Part shown: positions 18,860 to 32,300 of the stretch, piece by piece
Numbering within the stretch: the first letter of the stretch is position 1
Layout of the letters: the number at the start of each line of letters is the position of its first letter
Assembly: GCA_026419775.2 (NCBI GenBank)
Contig: JAOPGA020000927.1
Coordinates: 1-64,000, forward strand
Direction: 5' to 3'
Source of the DNA: Acrasis kona
Lineage: Eukaryota > Heterolobosea > Eutetramitea > Acrasida > Acrasidae
DNA length: 64,000 nt
Program-made: the position numbers and the translations under genes
Notes under the pieces: generated by a model
Database searches by the model: none
What the model was told of the DNA's origin: nothing
The model's input: only the letters and a program-made list of their open reading frames with translations

Positions 18860-20230
18860 ATGGACTTTAACAACCTTATAAACACCACTTTGCTTTCTCC
18901 TCGCAAAACGCAAGAGATAATAATAGAAAAGAGATGTAATGATCTATTGCTGTTAGGGACCAATGAATATAAAATGACAAGTTCCACTGGACTTATAAAT
19001 CCTCTTCATAAATTGAACAGCATGAGGGAGCCTCAAAATAATAAGCCTAGCGATACAAATGTTTTGGAGTCGAACAAACCACCCGAGCTAGATAGCTCCG
19101 ACACCGAAACGAAACAAACGACAACGATTATTTCTTCAAACCCAGAAACCACAACTGAAAAAGAGCCGAGCACCGAAGTAACACAAAACAATACCCTAGT
19201 CAGGAAAAGAAAGAATAAAAAACAAAGTGCCAACGAGGATGAAAATGCATCCAAAAAAGCCAAAGTCACCATCGACAACGTAAATAAAGAAAATACAAAA
19301 CAACAAAAGCATCAAGACACCAATGTGGATACACAACCTAAAAAGAGAACAAAAAAATCAAAGAAGAAGAAAAAAGAAGTAGCTAGTGATGCTATTGTAG
19401 AAAAAGAGCCCGCTCCCACAGACGAACCTAAAGAACTATCCGCCGATTATTCAAAAACAATCAACCAAGATGACATGAAGTGCATGACACAATCCCAAAA
19501 ATGGATGGAAAAATGTGACGTGCCGGTTGACAAGAAGAGTCCAAAAACTAAGACAAAAATTTATGGTCACTTTAATGAACTTTTCAAATCATTCACGACA
19601 AGAAAATTAATCACCATGACCGGGCTGCACAACCAGAATCAATCTGCCATTGATGGACTCAATGAAACACCCGCATGCGCAATTGTCATGTCGGGTGTCA
19701 ACGGTTACCACGAAGAGGACTACGGAGACGTGGTGATTTATTCAGGACAGGGAGGAAGTGCAGAGGAGGACCAAACTTTAACGAGATATAATTTGTCATT
19801 AGCTGAAAATAATAAACAAAACATTCCTGTGCGTCTAATAAGAAAAGATAGTGTAAAGTCTAAATATGCACCAGTAAGTGGTGTGGGATACCGTTATGAC
19901 GGTATATACTTCATAACGAAATATTGGTTTGAAAAAGTTGGTAAAAACCAAAGGATTGTCTATAAATTCCGTCTTGCTAGGGCTCCTGGACAGGAATCAA
20001 TTCCTATTCAAGAAAGTTTTAAAAGTAACGCAGAAGCACAGGTTGACTATGATACTTTGTTGATGCGAAGAAGCCTGAAAAGAGAGAGTCAAACGCCGAA
20101 GAAGAAAAAAACTCCAGAGAAGAAGCAGATCCAAACATCAAATATTAAATTCGAGGATGAGAATGAGAAGGATGGGGAAAGTAAAAAAAATGAGACGGAA
20201 GATGTTGACGAAGGTATTCCTATTTGGTAG
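18860..20230 (+). CDS. SRA-YDG domain protein (methylated-DNA reader)
   Basis: The gene encodes 456 residues. Residues about 1-195 are disordered, Thr/Lys/Glu rich, and contain basic clusters such as KKRTKKSKKKKKE that serve as nuclear signals. Residues about 225-385 are an SRA-YDG domain: 'IVMSGVNGYHEEDYGDVVIYSGQGG', 'PVRLIRKDS', 'YAPVSGVGYRYDGIYFITKYW' and 'KFRLARAPGQ'. SRA domains flip out 5-methyl- or 5-hydroxymethylcytosine, as in UHRF1 and SUVH proteins. No RING, PHD or SET domain is attached. The C-terminus is again basic and acidic low complexity. It implies that this genome carries modified cytosine. Confidence 0.85.
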   Translation: MDFNNLINTTLLSPRKTQEIIIEKRCNDLLLLGTNEYKMTSSTGLINPLHKLNSMREPQNNKPSDTNVLESNKPPELDSSDTETKQTTTIISSNPETTTEKEPSTEVTQNNTLVRKRKNKKQSANEDENASKKAKVTIDNVNKENTKQQKHQDTNVDTQPKKRTKKSKKKKKEVASDAIVEKEPAPTDEPKELSADYSKTINQDDMKCMTQSQKWMEKCDVPVDKKSPKTKTKIYGHFNELFKSFTTRKLITMTGLHNQNQSAIDGLNETPACAIVMSGVNGYHEEDYGDVVIYSGQGGSAEEDQTLTRYNLSLAENNKQNIPVRLIRKDSVKSKYAPVSGVGYRYDGIYFITKYWFEKVGKNQRIVYKFRLARAPGQESIPIQESFKSNAEAQVDYDTLLMRRSLKRESQTPKKKKTPEKKQIQTSNIKFEDENEKDGESKKNETEDVDEGIPIW

Positions 20231-20358
20231 CTTTGATCGGGCTAATAAATTTTTATAAAAAGATCTTGATGTTTATTTTCCGTCGTTGAAACCTATCAAA
20301 CGTCAAAAAAAACGAGAAACGAATCATTTCCACAACAAAGAGCCCAAATTACAGACGA

Positions 20359-23300
20359 ATGGCACCATTCAAGTGCTTTGTAGTCATTTCGCTTCTATTA
20401 GCAACCTTTAGTTATTTAGTGAACGCACAAGTTACAAACTATGCCTTGTCGTTCACACAAGGAAGTTATGTAAAGACACCTTCGAGCATTGTTAATAGCA
20501 TTGAGTACCCTGTAACGATCGAGGCCTATGTAAGGCCGTCATCATACATGAACTTTTCTGGTGTGGCCGGGACGCTCAACGCCCAAGATTACGGGTTTGG
20601 CATCTTGCTACTTGACGGAAGTCCCGTGTTTGGAGTTGCAACGTTAGATGGATACCATCAAGTTACCACAAACAACGCTGTTCCGCTTAATGAATGGACT
20701 CATGTTGCAGGAATATATGATGGATATACATTGAGTATCTACGTGAACGCAGTTCTTGTAAATCAGACATTCGTCAACACTCCGCTACCAATCAAGACCG
20801 CATCTAGTTTAAGCTTCAATGTTGGCAATTTCCCAACAGAGTCTGATTTCGGGTTTGAAGGAGCCATAGATGAAGTTCGCGTATGGAACAAGAGCATTTC
20901 ACAACATGACATCATGACATTTTACACAACCCAACTTGATGGTTCTAACCCCAACTTGAACTCATTGAAGGTATACTATAATTTTAATGAAAAAAACGAT
21001 ACCAGTTATGAAGTTGTCGGTGCGGTAACCTATATTCCAAGTTGCTTCGGAAATACTTGTGTGACACCAACTTCAACCCAAAACGCGACACCTACGCCTA
21101 CTTTAGCCTCAACTACTAACCCGACCTCTACACCTACACAATCATTAGGGTCATCAACCCCAACATTTACATTTTCACCAACCGAAACACAAGTCCACGG
21201 ATCCACTCCTACAACAACATTTAATTCGGAAACCATTTATTCCTCGATGACTCCAACATCTACTTTTACGGATACCAACTCTGCGACGCCGACACATTTA
21301 CAAACTTTTGAGGCCAGTCAATTACCAACACCAACTCTGACGACATTAGTAACAGAAGAATTAACATTTTCACCAACGACTACAAGTATTCAAACAACAA
21401 CTCCAACAACACAACCCACCGAAAATCCATCACAAACAGTCACACAAACTATCACATCTCCACCAACAACAGAGTCCATTACCCAAACACCAACTGCAAC
21501 AATGGGAGAATCACCATCTTATACTCAAATGGAGATTTTGACAATGACTCCAACTCAAGTATCAACACCTTCTACTACACTAACCTCAACGCCTAGTGAA
21601 AGTATAACACCAACGCCCTCTCAAACAACTTTTACACCTAGTGTAGAAATCACAACTACTTATTCGCCTGTTGTGGCCACTCCAACATTTACACCAACCA
21701 CATCATCACTCCCTACAGAAACACCAACAAGTACTCAAGTTGAATCTACTTCAACACCTACTGTAGCGGTCACTGATTCATTAGTACATACATCAACTCC
21801 TACAAACACTCCAACGCTAGATGTATCTAGTACAACTCCGACTCCTTCGTCAACTCGAGTTGATGTCGCTCGATCAAGTACATATACACAGAGTGCTACT
21901 GCAACACCAACACTTGTTGATTTCAACACAGAGTCTTTAACTCCGACAGCGACTTCAAGTCACGCTAATGTGGTGACGAGTTCTGCACCAACACAAACGT
22001 TTGGAGCAACTCTTACGCCAACTAGCGTGGAAACAAATGTGCCTACTGTGAGTAGTTTCACATTAACTCCGAGTCAAACACCTACGTTAACGACTGGAGT
22101 TGATGCTCCTACACCTAGTGCTAGTGGTAGTGTAACTCCTACGTTGATTTCGAGTCCAACGTTATCTCAAACTGAATCGTTAACGTCGATTCCTACTCAA
22201 AGTATGACTGATACACCAACACAGGTTACAACACCTACTCCTTCGTTAACACCAACAAACACACCAACAATAGTTGTTACAAAGGCTACTGTGCCAACTC
22301 CAACACCTTCATTAACTGCAACAGATGCATTGTCGCCCACGTCTACTCCAACACTAACTAATACATTCACATCTACCCTAACAACTACTCCAAGTGCCAC
22401 CAACACAAGCACGCCAACTGCTACAGTACCAGTTATCGTGGACGCTTCATCTGATACATCAACCCCAACTGCCAATCCAACACTAGCACAGACTCCAACT
22501 TCCACGCCTACCTTGACTCCCACACCAACTTCAACTGAGACATCCACGCAGACAATAACAGCTACTCCAACACAAGCAACAACTCATATTACCACATCTA
22601 CTCCAACACCAACACATTCAGCGACTTCTACTTCAACACCAACGCAGACGACAACAACATTACAGACGCCAACATCAACTCCTACACCAACTGTGATACC
22701 CACTCAGATACCTGCTCTAACAGCTACCCCAACTCCAACCAATACTACACCCACTTTAGCAACTGTAGCAACTAATACTAGTACAACAACTTCTACTGCA
22801 ACTGTGACAGATGCACCAACAAGTACACCTACTCCAACACCAACCGCTCTTGTTACAAATACAACCGCACCTACTCCTACTGCGACTGAAACATCAACAA
22901 CAGCACCAACAGTTGTTGTTACAAACGGCACTGCGCCAACGCCAACACCTACGCCAACTCATGAATTGGATATTAACACAACTACACCAACTGCAACGCC
23001 TGATCATACGGAGGTAACTACAAATACGACTACGCTGACATTAACGCCAACTCCTACACTAACTGCTACGCCTACGTTGACACCTACAGATACATCAAGT
23101 CATGTAGCTACTACAAATACAACTGTACCAACGCCTACAATCACTCCTTCATTGACACCAAATATTACACCGACTCCAACTGACACAACAACGGTTGATG
23201 TTACAAATACAACCGCACCTACTCCTACTGCAACAGAGACACATACTCCAACAGTAATTGTTGCAAACACTACTGCGCCAACACTAACTCCCAACCCGAC

Positions 23301-26300
23301 TGTTGAAGTAACCAATAGTATTGTACCCACCCCAGCACCCACTCCAACAACTGTAGCAACTAATACTAGTGCACCAACTTCTAGTTTAACTGTGACAGAT
23401 ACACTCACAAGTACACCTTCTCCAACTCCAACACCAACCATTGTTGCTACAAACACAACTGCGCCAACGCCTACTGCAACTGAAACACCAACACCAACGG
23501 TTGTTACAAATACAACTGCACCTACTCCCACATCAACTGCTACTGAACATGCTACTAATACAACTGCACCAACTACAACACCTACTGTTACAGAAACAAG
23601 TACACCAACTGCCACTCCAACAACTATTACAAATACAACTTCTCCAATACCTACACCCACTCCAACTGTAGAAGTCACCGATACAATTGCACCCACGCCC
23701 ACTCCAACGCCTACTATTAGCTTAACCAGTACAAGTGCACCTACTGCTACATCAACTGTAACTGAGACTTCAACACCGATGGAGACAAATACCACTGCGC
23801 CAACTCCAACACCTACTTCAACTGTTGAAGTGACCAATACCACTATACCGACTGTAACTCCAACTCCTACACCAACTAATGAATTGGTTACGAATACAAC
23901 TACATCAACTGCTACACCGACGTTGACACCAACTGATGCCTCAACCCACGTAGCTACAAATACAAGTGCACCCACTCCAACTCCTACTGTTGTTGTTACC
24001 AACACAAGCTCACCAACTGCTACACCTACTCATACGGAGGCAACTACGAATACGACTACACCGACATTGACGCCGACTTCTACACCAACCGTAGTAGTCA
24101 CTAATACAAGTTCACCTACACCAACTGTAGTTGTAACAAATACATTGTCGCCCACGTCTACTTCAACACTAACTGATACACCCACAACTACTCCAATACC
24201 TACTCCAAGTGCCACCAACACAAGCATGCCAACTGCTACAGTACCAGTTATCGTGGACTCTACTTCTAATACATCAACTCCAACACAAACACCAACACAG
24301 ACTCCATCTCCCACGTCTACCTTGACCCCCACTCCAACTGACATACCTACGTTGACACAAACACCCAATCCAACGCAAACACCAACACAGACTCCGATTC
24401 AAACCCAAACATCAACTCCAACTTCAACGCCAACACAGATACCAACTCCTACTGAGACACCCACTCAGACACTAACTCCTACTTTAAATACTACGCCTAC
24501 ACCAACTCTAACTCTAACTCCTATGCCTACTCAAACACCCGCTCCCACAGAAACGCCAACACAAACGTCTACACAAACACAAACAGCTATTCCAACTCAA
24601 ACACCTACAGCAACTCCTACTATAACGCCAACTCAGACTCAAACACCAACTCCAACTTTTACTGAGACACTCACCCAAACACCTACCCTAACAGTTACTC
24701 CCACAACAACTCCAACTGAAACACCCACCCAAACACCTACTCAAACATCAACTTTAAATCCCACACTAACCGCTACGCCTACGTTGACACCTACAGATAC
24801 CCCAAGTCATGTAGCTACCAATATGAGTGCACCAACTCCTACTGTTGTTGTTACCAACACAAGTACACCAACTGCTACACCTACTCTTATGGAGGTATCT
24901 ACGAATACGACTACACCTACATCGACGTCAACTCCTATATCAACTGTAGTTGTAACAAATACATCGTCTACTTCTACCCTAACTCCTACTCCAACTGCTA
25001 CGAATACAAGTTCGCCAACATCTACAACGACAGTCGCAGAATCTTCTTATACATCAACTCCTACTTCAACATCATCTTCTACCCCAACAGGGACACCAAC
25101 ACAAACACCAACCTCTACGACCATCGTGATCCCTACACAGAGTACAAGTACAGATGTATCAACTCCAATACCTACACCTACACCGAGTTCAAGTTCAGAT
25201 ACATCAACTCCAACACATGTATCTAGTTCGACTGTTGCATCAAGTACATTTACACCAGTCGTGTCATCAACAGAGACATTGGGACAAACTGAGACTCCAA
25301 CATCTTCTCATAGAGATACAGAGACGTCGACGCCTACACCAACAAGTGGGATAACAAACACCGTTGAGATGACTTTGACACCAACTGTAACCCAAACGGC
25401 AACTCTTGTACAAACGCCTACGTCTACGCCAACTGATGTAGTCACTAATATACCAACACATGTACCAACTACTTTTAATCCAACTCCTACTAGTGAAATT
25501 ACAGTAGAATCGATCCCTACATCAAGTCCATCAGTTACAAGTAGTTATACTCCGACATTAACTGATACGGCAACACCTACTAGTGGTTTAACAGTGTTAA
25601 CTACGGAAACATCAACTCCTACAGCCACCCAAACCATATATGATACAGCCACCCAAACATCTCTAACGCCAGCCACTGTAATACCAACTACAACAGAGTT
25701 GTCAACTGCTACTCAAATAATAAGTGATACAGTCACACCCACTGCAACACCCACCATAAGTAGCACTCCAACTGCAACAATCACAGAAGTAACTTCTACT
25801 ACGACTTTTACTGCAACATCATCAGATACACCAACTGCTACACTCACTACTAGCACACAAACTCTGACAGAAACACAATCTTCAACATTGACTTCTACAC
25901 CCATTTCAACTCCAACATCAACTACACCTATTTCTACAACTGCTACATCAACTGTAACATTAACTACTTCAGCTTCAACGCCGACATACAGTAGTTCATC
26001 CACTCAAACTTCGACATACACACCCACTCCATCACAGCAATCTACATACAGCGCCACTCCTACTCATGTTAACGTCGCTACTAACACAGCTACGCCTACT
26101 TTGACTCGCACTGATACTCAAACAGTTACTCCTACAGATTCAATCACCCCTACATTGACGTCCACTCCTACATCAAGTCCATCACAAACATCTACAACTA
26201 CATGTACTCCAACTCCATCGTCAACTACAACGCCCACTGATACATCGACGCCCACATACACTTCATCTCCACAAACCTCTACTCCTACGTTAATTCAAGT

Positions 26301-29300
26301 AAATACTGATACAAATACATCGACGCCTACTATGACACCAAGTTCAACATCTACGCCAACAATTACTCCCACAACAACAGTTGATGTTACAAATACAACT
26401 AGTGCAGCTCCAACTTTAACAAATGTACAAACACCTACTGCAACGTTAATCAACAATTCGAAAACTCCTACTCCCACACCTACAATTACTCCATCACAAA
26501 CCTCAACTCCAACAGCTACAAATGCAGCTACTGCTACTTTAACGGCTACACAAACACCAACAATTATCACCACCAACGCAACTACTTCTGCCTCACCAAC
26601 TATAACAAACACACAAACACAAACTCCAACTCCATCAACAATTATAACAAATTCAACTACATCCAGTTCCACTCCAACTCCAACGTCTACTAATTCGAAC
26701 ACACCATCATCTACTCCCACTCCAACACCTACAACTAGATGTAAAATCGCAGCGACATTACGATTTGCATTCGATGATCACACATATGGAGTATCTCTGA
26801 ATGGAATCAACGTACTAAACGCAACTAACGCCAATTACAATCAAATTCAAGACCTAAACATCACTACCAGTCCAAATGACATTTTATCAATATTTGGTAA
26901 TAATGATATTGATACTGGTATATTAGTTGCCCAATTAACAGTCACAACCAATACCAGTTCCATATTGACATTGACTGGTAGTGAGTGGTACTGTACCAAC
27001 TCTGCAAGCGCTGATAAGAATAATAACTTTTCGAGCTTTACACCGAGCGTGATACTTGGTAAGAACGAATATTCTAGTATATCGAGTAATGCTATGAGAA
27101 TTACTTATCAGTCGAATTATATTGGTGACTACATGTGTAAGACTAGATTGAATTTTGGATGTGTGTCGACATCAGCTAGTGTTTCTACTCCTACTGGTTC
27201 AGTGGTTGGAACGTCCACACCGACTGCTACGCCAGTGGTGACTGTTACAAACACAGTGCTACCAACATTGACACAAACACCTACATCGACACCAACATTA
27301 ACACCTACTCCTACTTCAACGTTGAAACCGACCGTAACACCAACGGCATCTCCAACATCTACTCCAACTCAAACACCCACATCAACACCCACCGCGACTT
27401 TAACTCAAACACCTATTCAAACACCAACATTAATATCAACTAATTCTCCGACATTAACGCCTACTCCAACTATTACACCAACACTCACTTCAACGCAGAT
27501 ACCCACACCTAGTTTAACACCAACGGAGACACCAACATTAACTTCAACACCAACTGTTACAAATATTCCAATAAGTACATTTACTACAACGATTACGTCA
27601 ACTCCAACAATGACTCCAACCACAACATCATCCCCCACTCCAACTCCTACATATAGCGTCATCACACCTACACAAATACCAACAGCAATTACTACATACT
27701 TCTTAACACTCACACCAACACCTACCCCCACACCCACCACAACTCCAACGAATATACCTACCCCCACACCTACCTCTACTCCAATCATACTCCCATCATA
27801 TGGTGTTCAATTCAATGGAATCAATTCAACCGTTATAGCACCACCCTCTCCTTACATCAACAACTTGACTTTTACAATGACGATCGAATCGTGGATCAAT
27901 CCAAATGCATTACCAACCAATTCTCCCCTCTACTCACCTATCGCTGGTAACTACTTATCCGATTCAAGCAGTGGAATTCAATTATGTATCTTCAACGGTC
28001 ATTTATCTCTTTTATTATTTGTGGATGGAGGTATTCTTCAATCAGTTGCTGCTACATCATACATACCTCTCGATACATGGTCACATGTAGCAGGTACCTA
28101 CAACGGAGACACACTTTCTCTTTTCGTCAATGGAACGCTATCAAATACAGCCACTGTTACTACGCCTGCTCCTCAAAAGAGAAACGTAGATACTGGTTCA
28201 TTACATTCCCTAAGTAATACGCCTACGGCTCCATTTAACATAGGATACATGAATAGAGGTGGCGATAGATACTTTAGTGGAGAATTAGATAACATTAGAG
28301 TTTGGAATCGAGAATTATCGGTAGATGATTTGAAATTATCGATGAGTAGCGGTCATGTACCATCTGGGTTGAATGAGGGATTAATGGCTTCATTTGACTT
28401 TGATGAAATGTCGTTAAGGGATGGATCGGTTTATCAAAATGATGCAGTTGGGAATCAAATTAATTTTGTACAAGTTGATTGTGTGGTGATGGGTAATTGT
28501 AAGGCGAGTGATTCTATTCCGACTGCTACTCCTGTTGTTGGTCAGGAATCTACTGGAGCACCGACGATGGAGAGTACGTATGGACCTGTATTGAGTGATC
28601 CTACATCAACACCGATAATGGCGCCGACATTTACGCCATCATTGACTCCTACTAGTGTTGCTTCGACAGAAATATTTACTGATACACAAGTTTCGACTCC
28701 GATGTTGACAACTACTGCTACTCAGACATTTACTCCAGTGTACACACCGACGCCCACGGTATCGAATGTATTGTCATTAACTAGTACATTAACGAATACT
28801 CCATTACCTACAACATCTACACCAATTACTTCACAAACACCTACTGTATCACCAACAATGACCATCGCAGATACACCTACACCTAGTGTTGAATCATTGT
28901 CGACATCAACTCCAACACCAACTGCTACCGTCACAACGACTAGTACATCAACTACTATAACACCTAGTTTATTACCAACTCCAACTATTGCATCAACTAC
29001 TCAACAACCAACTACTTCTACTCCTACATCAACTCCAACTTTAACATCTACACCATCACAGATATTTACTCCTACCACAACTTTAACGACAACTCCTACT
29101 TTAGCGCCTACTTCAGAATCGACATCCACTCCCACTCCTACGCCCACTCTCACGCGTACTCCAACACCGACACCCACTCCCACACCCAGTCCTACTCCAA
29201 TACCTGTTTCAAATGCTACATCGGTATCTGTACCGACACCAACACCTACATTATCACCAACAACCACTCCAGCACCAACACCTGCTGATGCTACTAATTC

Positions 29301-32300
29301 AACTCTAATACCTATATCCACACCAACAACACCAATTACAACAAATAGAGATACATCTACATTGACTCCAACATCATCTTCCACTGTTACCAATACTCCT
29401 ACATCAACTGTGGTATCAACTAATACATCTACCCCAACACAGATTCTAACCTCAAATCAAACGCCTACTCCTTCAGCTATTCCAACGTCTACACCCACTC
29501 AAACATCGACACTTGCTTCAAATATAACATCAACTCCTGTCTCGACACAGACAACTACTTCAACGTCCACTCCAACATCAACTGATACACTCTCTCCAAT
29601 AACGACTAATACAACTACACTTGCTTCTAGTCCTACTAGTACAAGCACTTCTACTTCAACACCCATACCTACTGTTACAAATAGTACAAGCACTCCTACT
29701 TCAGTACCCTCTCCTACACCAATACTGACTTCGACCACTAGTCAAACGCCCACACCAACGTCAGAGCATGTTTCTAATGCAACATCAACTTTGACACCAA
29801 CAATAGAAACTAATACAACTGCACCTATATCATCTTCAACACCTACTTCAACAATGGGAACTAATACAAATACACCTACTGCAACTCCAACTGATGCAAT
29901 TACATCTACACCAACTCCAGTTGATTTGCAAACCAATGCAAGTACCCCTACTTCTACACCAACAATTACAAGTACATCAGCGGTTGCAAATACAAGTACA
30001 CCTACTTCAACTCCCACAGCAACGTTGGTAACAACACCAACTGTAACAAATACGAGTGTACCAACATCAACTCCAATTACATCCGCAACTACAACCAATA
30101 CAATCACTCCAACACCAACTGAAGTATCAACCAACTCATCGACGCCTACACCTTCACCTACTCCAACAGTAGATATTACTAAAACATCATCACCTACTCC
30201 TACTCCGGTTGCAGTGGTTACCAACACAAGTACAATCACACCTACCCCCACACCAATTGTCGCACAAACTAATACAAGTACTCCTACTTCAGTACCAACC
30301 GTAACAACTACATTAACAAATACTAGTACTCCTACATCAACTCCCACTCCATCTGCAGTCGTTACAAATACATCCACACCTTCACCTACTCCAACTGTAG
30401 GTATAACAAGTACGACGTCACCTACTCCCACACCTACAAGTGTTATAGAAGTTACTAACACGACTACACCAACAGCTACACCAACACCAACTGTAACAAA
30501 TACGAGTACACCAATTCCAACTCCAATTACATCCGCAACCACAACCAATACACTAACACCCACTTCTCCACCTACTACCACATTAGATGTCACAAACACA
30601 TCATCACCTACTCCTACTCCGGTTGCAGTGGTCACAAACACAAGTACAATAACACCTACCACCACACCAATTGTCGTACAAACTAATACAAGTACACCAA
30701 CACCTACCCCCACACCAACTGGCATACAAACTAATACAAGTACTCCTACTTCAATACCAACCGTAACAACTACATTAACAAATACTAGTACTCCCACATC
30801 AACTCCCACTCCATCTGCAATCGCTACTAACACATCCGCATCTTCACCTACCCCAACTGTAGGTATCACGAATACGACATCACCCACACCCACACCCACT
30901 GTTATAGAAGTTACTAACACGACTACACCAACGGCAACTCCTACACATACAGAAATAACTACAAACTCATCGACTCCAACACCATCATCATTTGTTACCA
31001 ACACAACTTTATCAACACCAACTTCCACACATGTTGCTACAAATACATCAACATCTACTCCAACACCAACACCTACTCCAACAAACGTATCAAATACAAG
31101 TAGTATACCCACTGCTACACCTACTATTACACTAAACACAACAGTACCAGTTCCTACTCCAACGTTAATCACCACCAATACAACTACACCAACTGCAACA
31201 CCAACACCCGCTCTTATACCCACAAACACAAGTGCACCAACAATAACAAACACTCCAACACCATTACCAACCACACTCACTCCCACACCCTCATTTACAC
31301 CAAAAGTAATCATTGATTCCGATTTCAATTACATCTGTATCAACTCCACCATTCACTTATCTCTCTCGGTTATAAACAGCGGTAACACCCTAGCCATAGT
31401 TTTATTAGAAACAAATTATCTAAATAGCTCAGCAACGATAGTTCCAGCAACTAATCAATCCGTTATAGTATTGGATAAAGTATCGATCGGTATATTTAAT
31501 ATATCGATCGATGATGGAAATTCAATTCCGAAGATTTATCGATTATTAATTGCTTATCAGTCGATTGATTATAGTGTTATTGTGAACGTAATGAATGGAA
31601 CGTTACCTCCAGTTGATTGTAGAGTTTATTCTAATCAAACAAATACTCCTACACCGACTCCTTTGGTTATTGGTACTTTACTACCAATTGGAACATCTGT
31701 GGTTACAAATAGACCTACGCCTACACCTGTGGTTGTAGTTACAAACACAAGTAGACCAACTTCAACTCCTACACCAAGTGATACTCCCATACCTACACCT
31801 CCACCAGTTGTTGTGGTTACAAACACAAGTAGACCAACTGCAGCACCTACACCAAGTGTTACTCCCACACCAACACCTGTAGTTGTAGTTACAAATACAA
31901 GTAGACCAACTTCAACTCCTACGCCAACGCCAATTCTTATCAAACCATCAACTTTTACTCCAACACCCACACCAACTACAATTCATTCATGTTTCAACAC
32001 ATCTTCACAATCACCTCAAGTTTGTTCTTCACACGGCACTTGTACCTCTCAAGATTTCTGTATCTGTAACGAACAATACACTGGTCAATTATGTAACATT
32101 CCAATATGTTACTCCATAAGTGCAACCGATCCAACCGTATGTTCGTCACAAGGTACTTGTCAATTACCAAATCAATGCCAATGCAATTCGACCGAAATTT
32201 ATGGTCAAGAATGCGAAAATTATTTGAGTCGATTATGGAACTTTAATAATGCCGGTAATGGTCTCGTCGGTAAATTTTACAATCGAGATGAAAATTTAAT

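Noticed and set aside
18685-18987. 100-codon minus-strand ORF
   Set aside because: It overlaps the start of the SRA-YDG gene on the other strand and has no recognisable feature.
23100-24005. 301-codon minus-strand Val/Gly-rich ORF and similar frames at 22.2, 24.0, 26.3, 27.4 and 29.0 kb
   Set aside because: Same cause: shadows of the mucin repeats, no start context and no domain.
21060-26740. Periodic repeats considered as a CRISPR-like or satellite array
   Set aside because: The repeats are degenerate triplets in one continuous open frame with no spacer structure.
29742-31328. 528-codon Gly/Val-rich minus-strand ORF
   Set aside because: It is the exact complement of Thr/Pro codons in the giant gene. 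The A/C-rich sense strand rarely spells minus-strand stops, so the frame stays open without selection.
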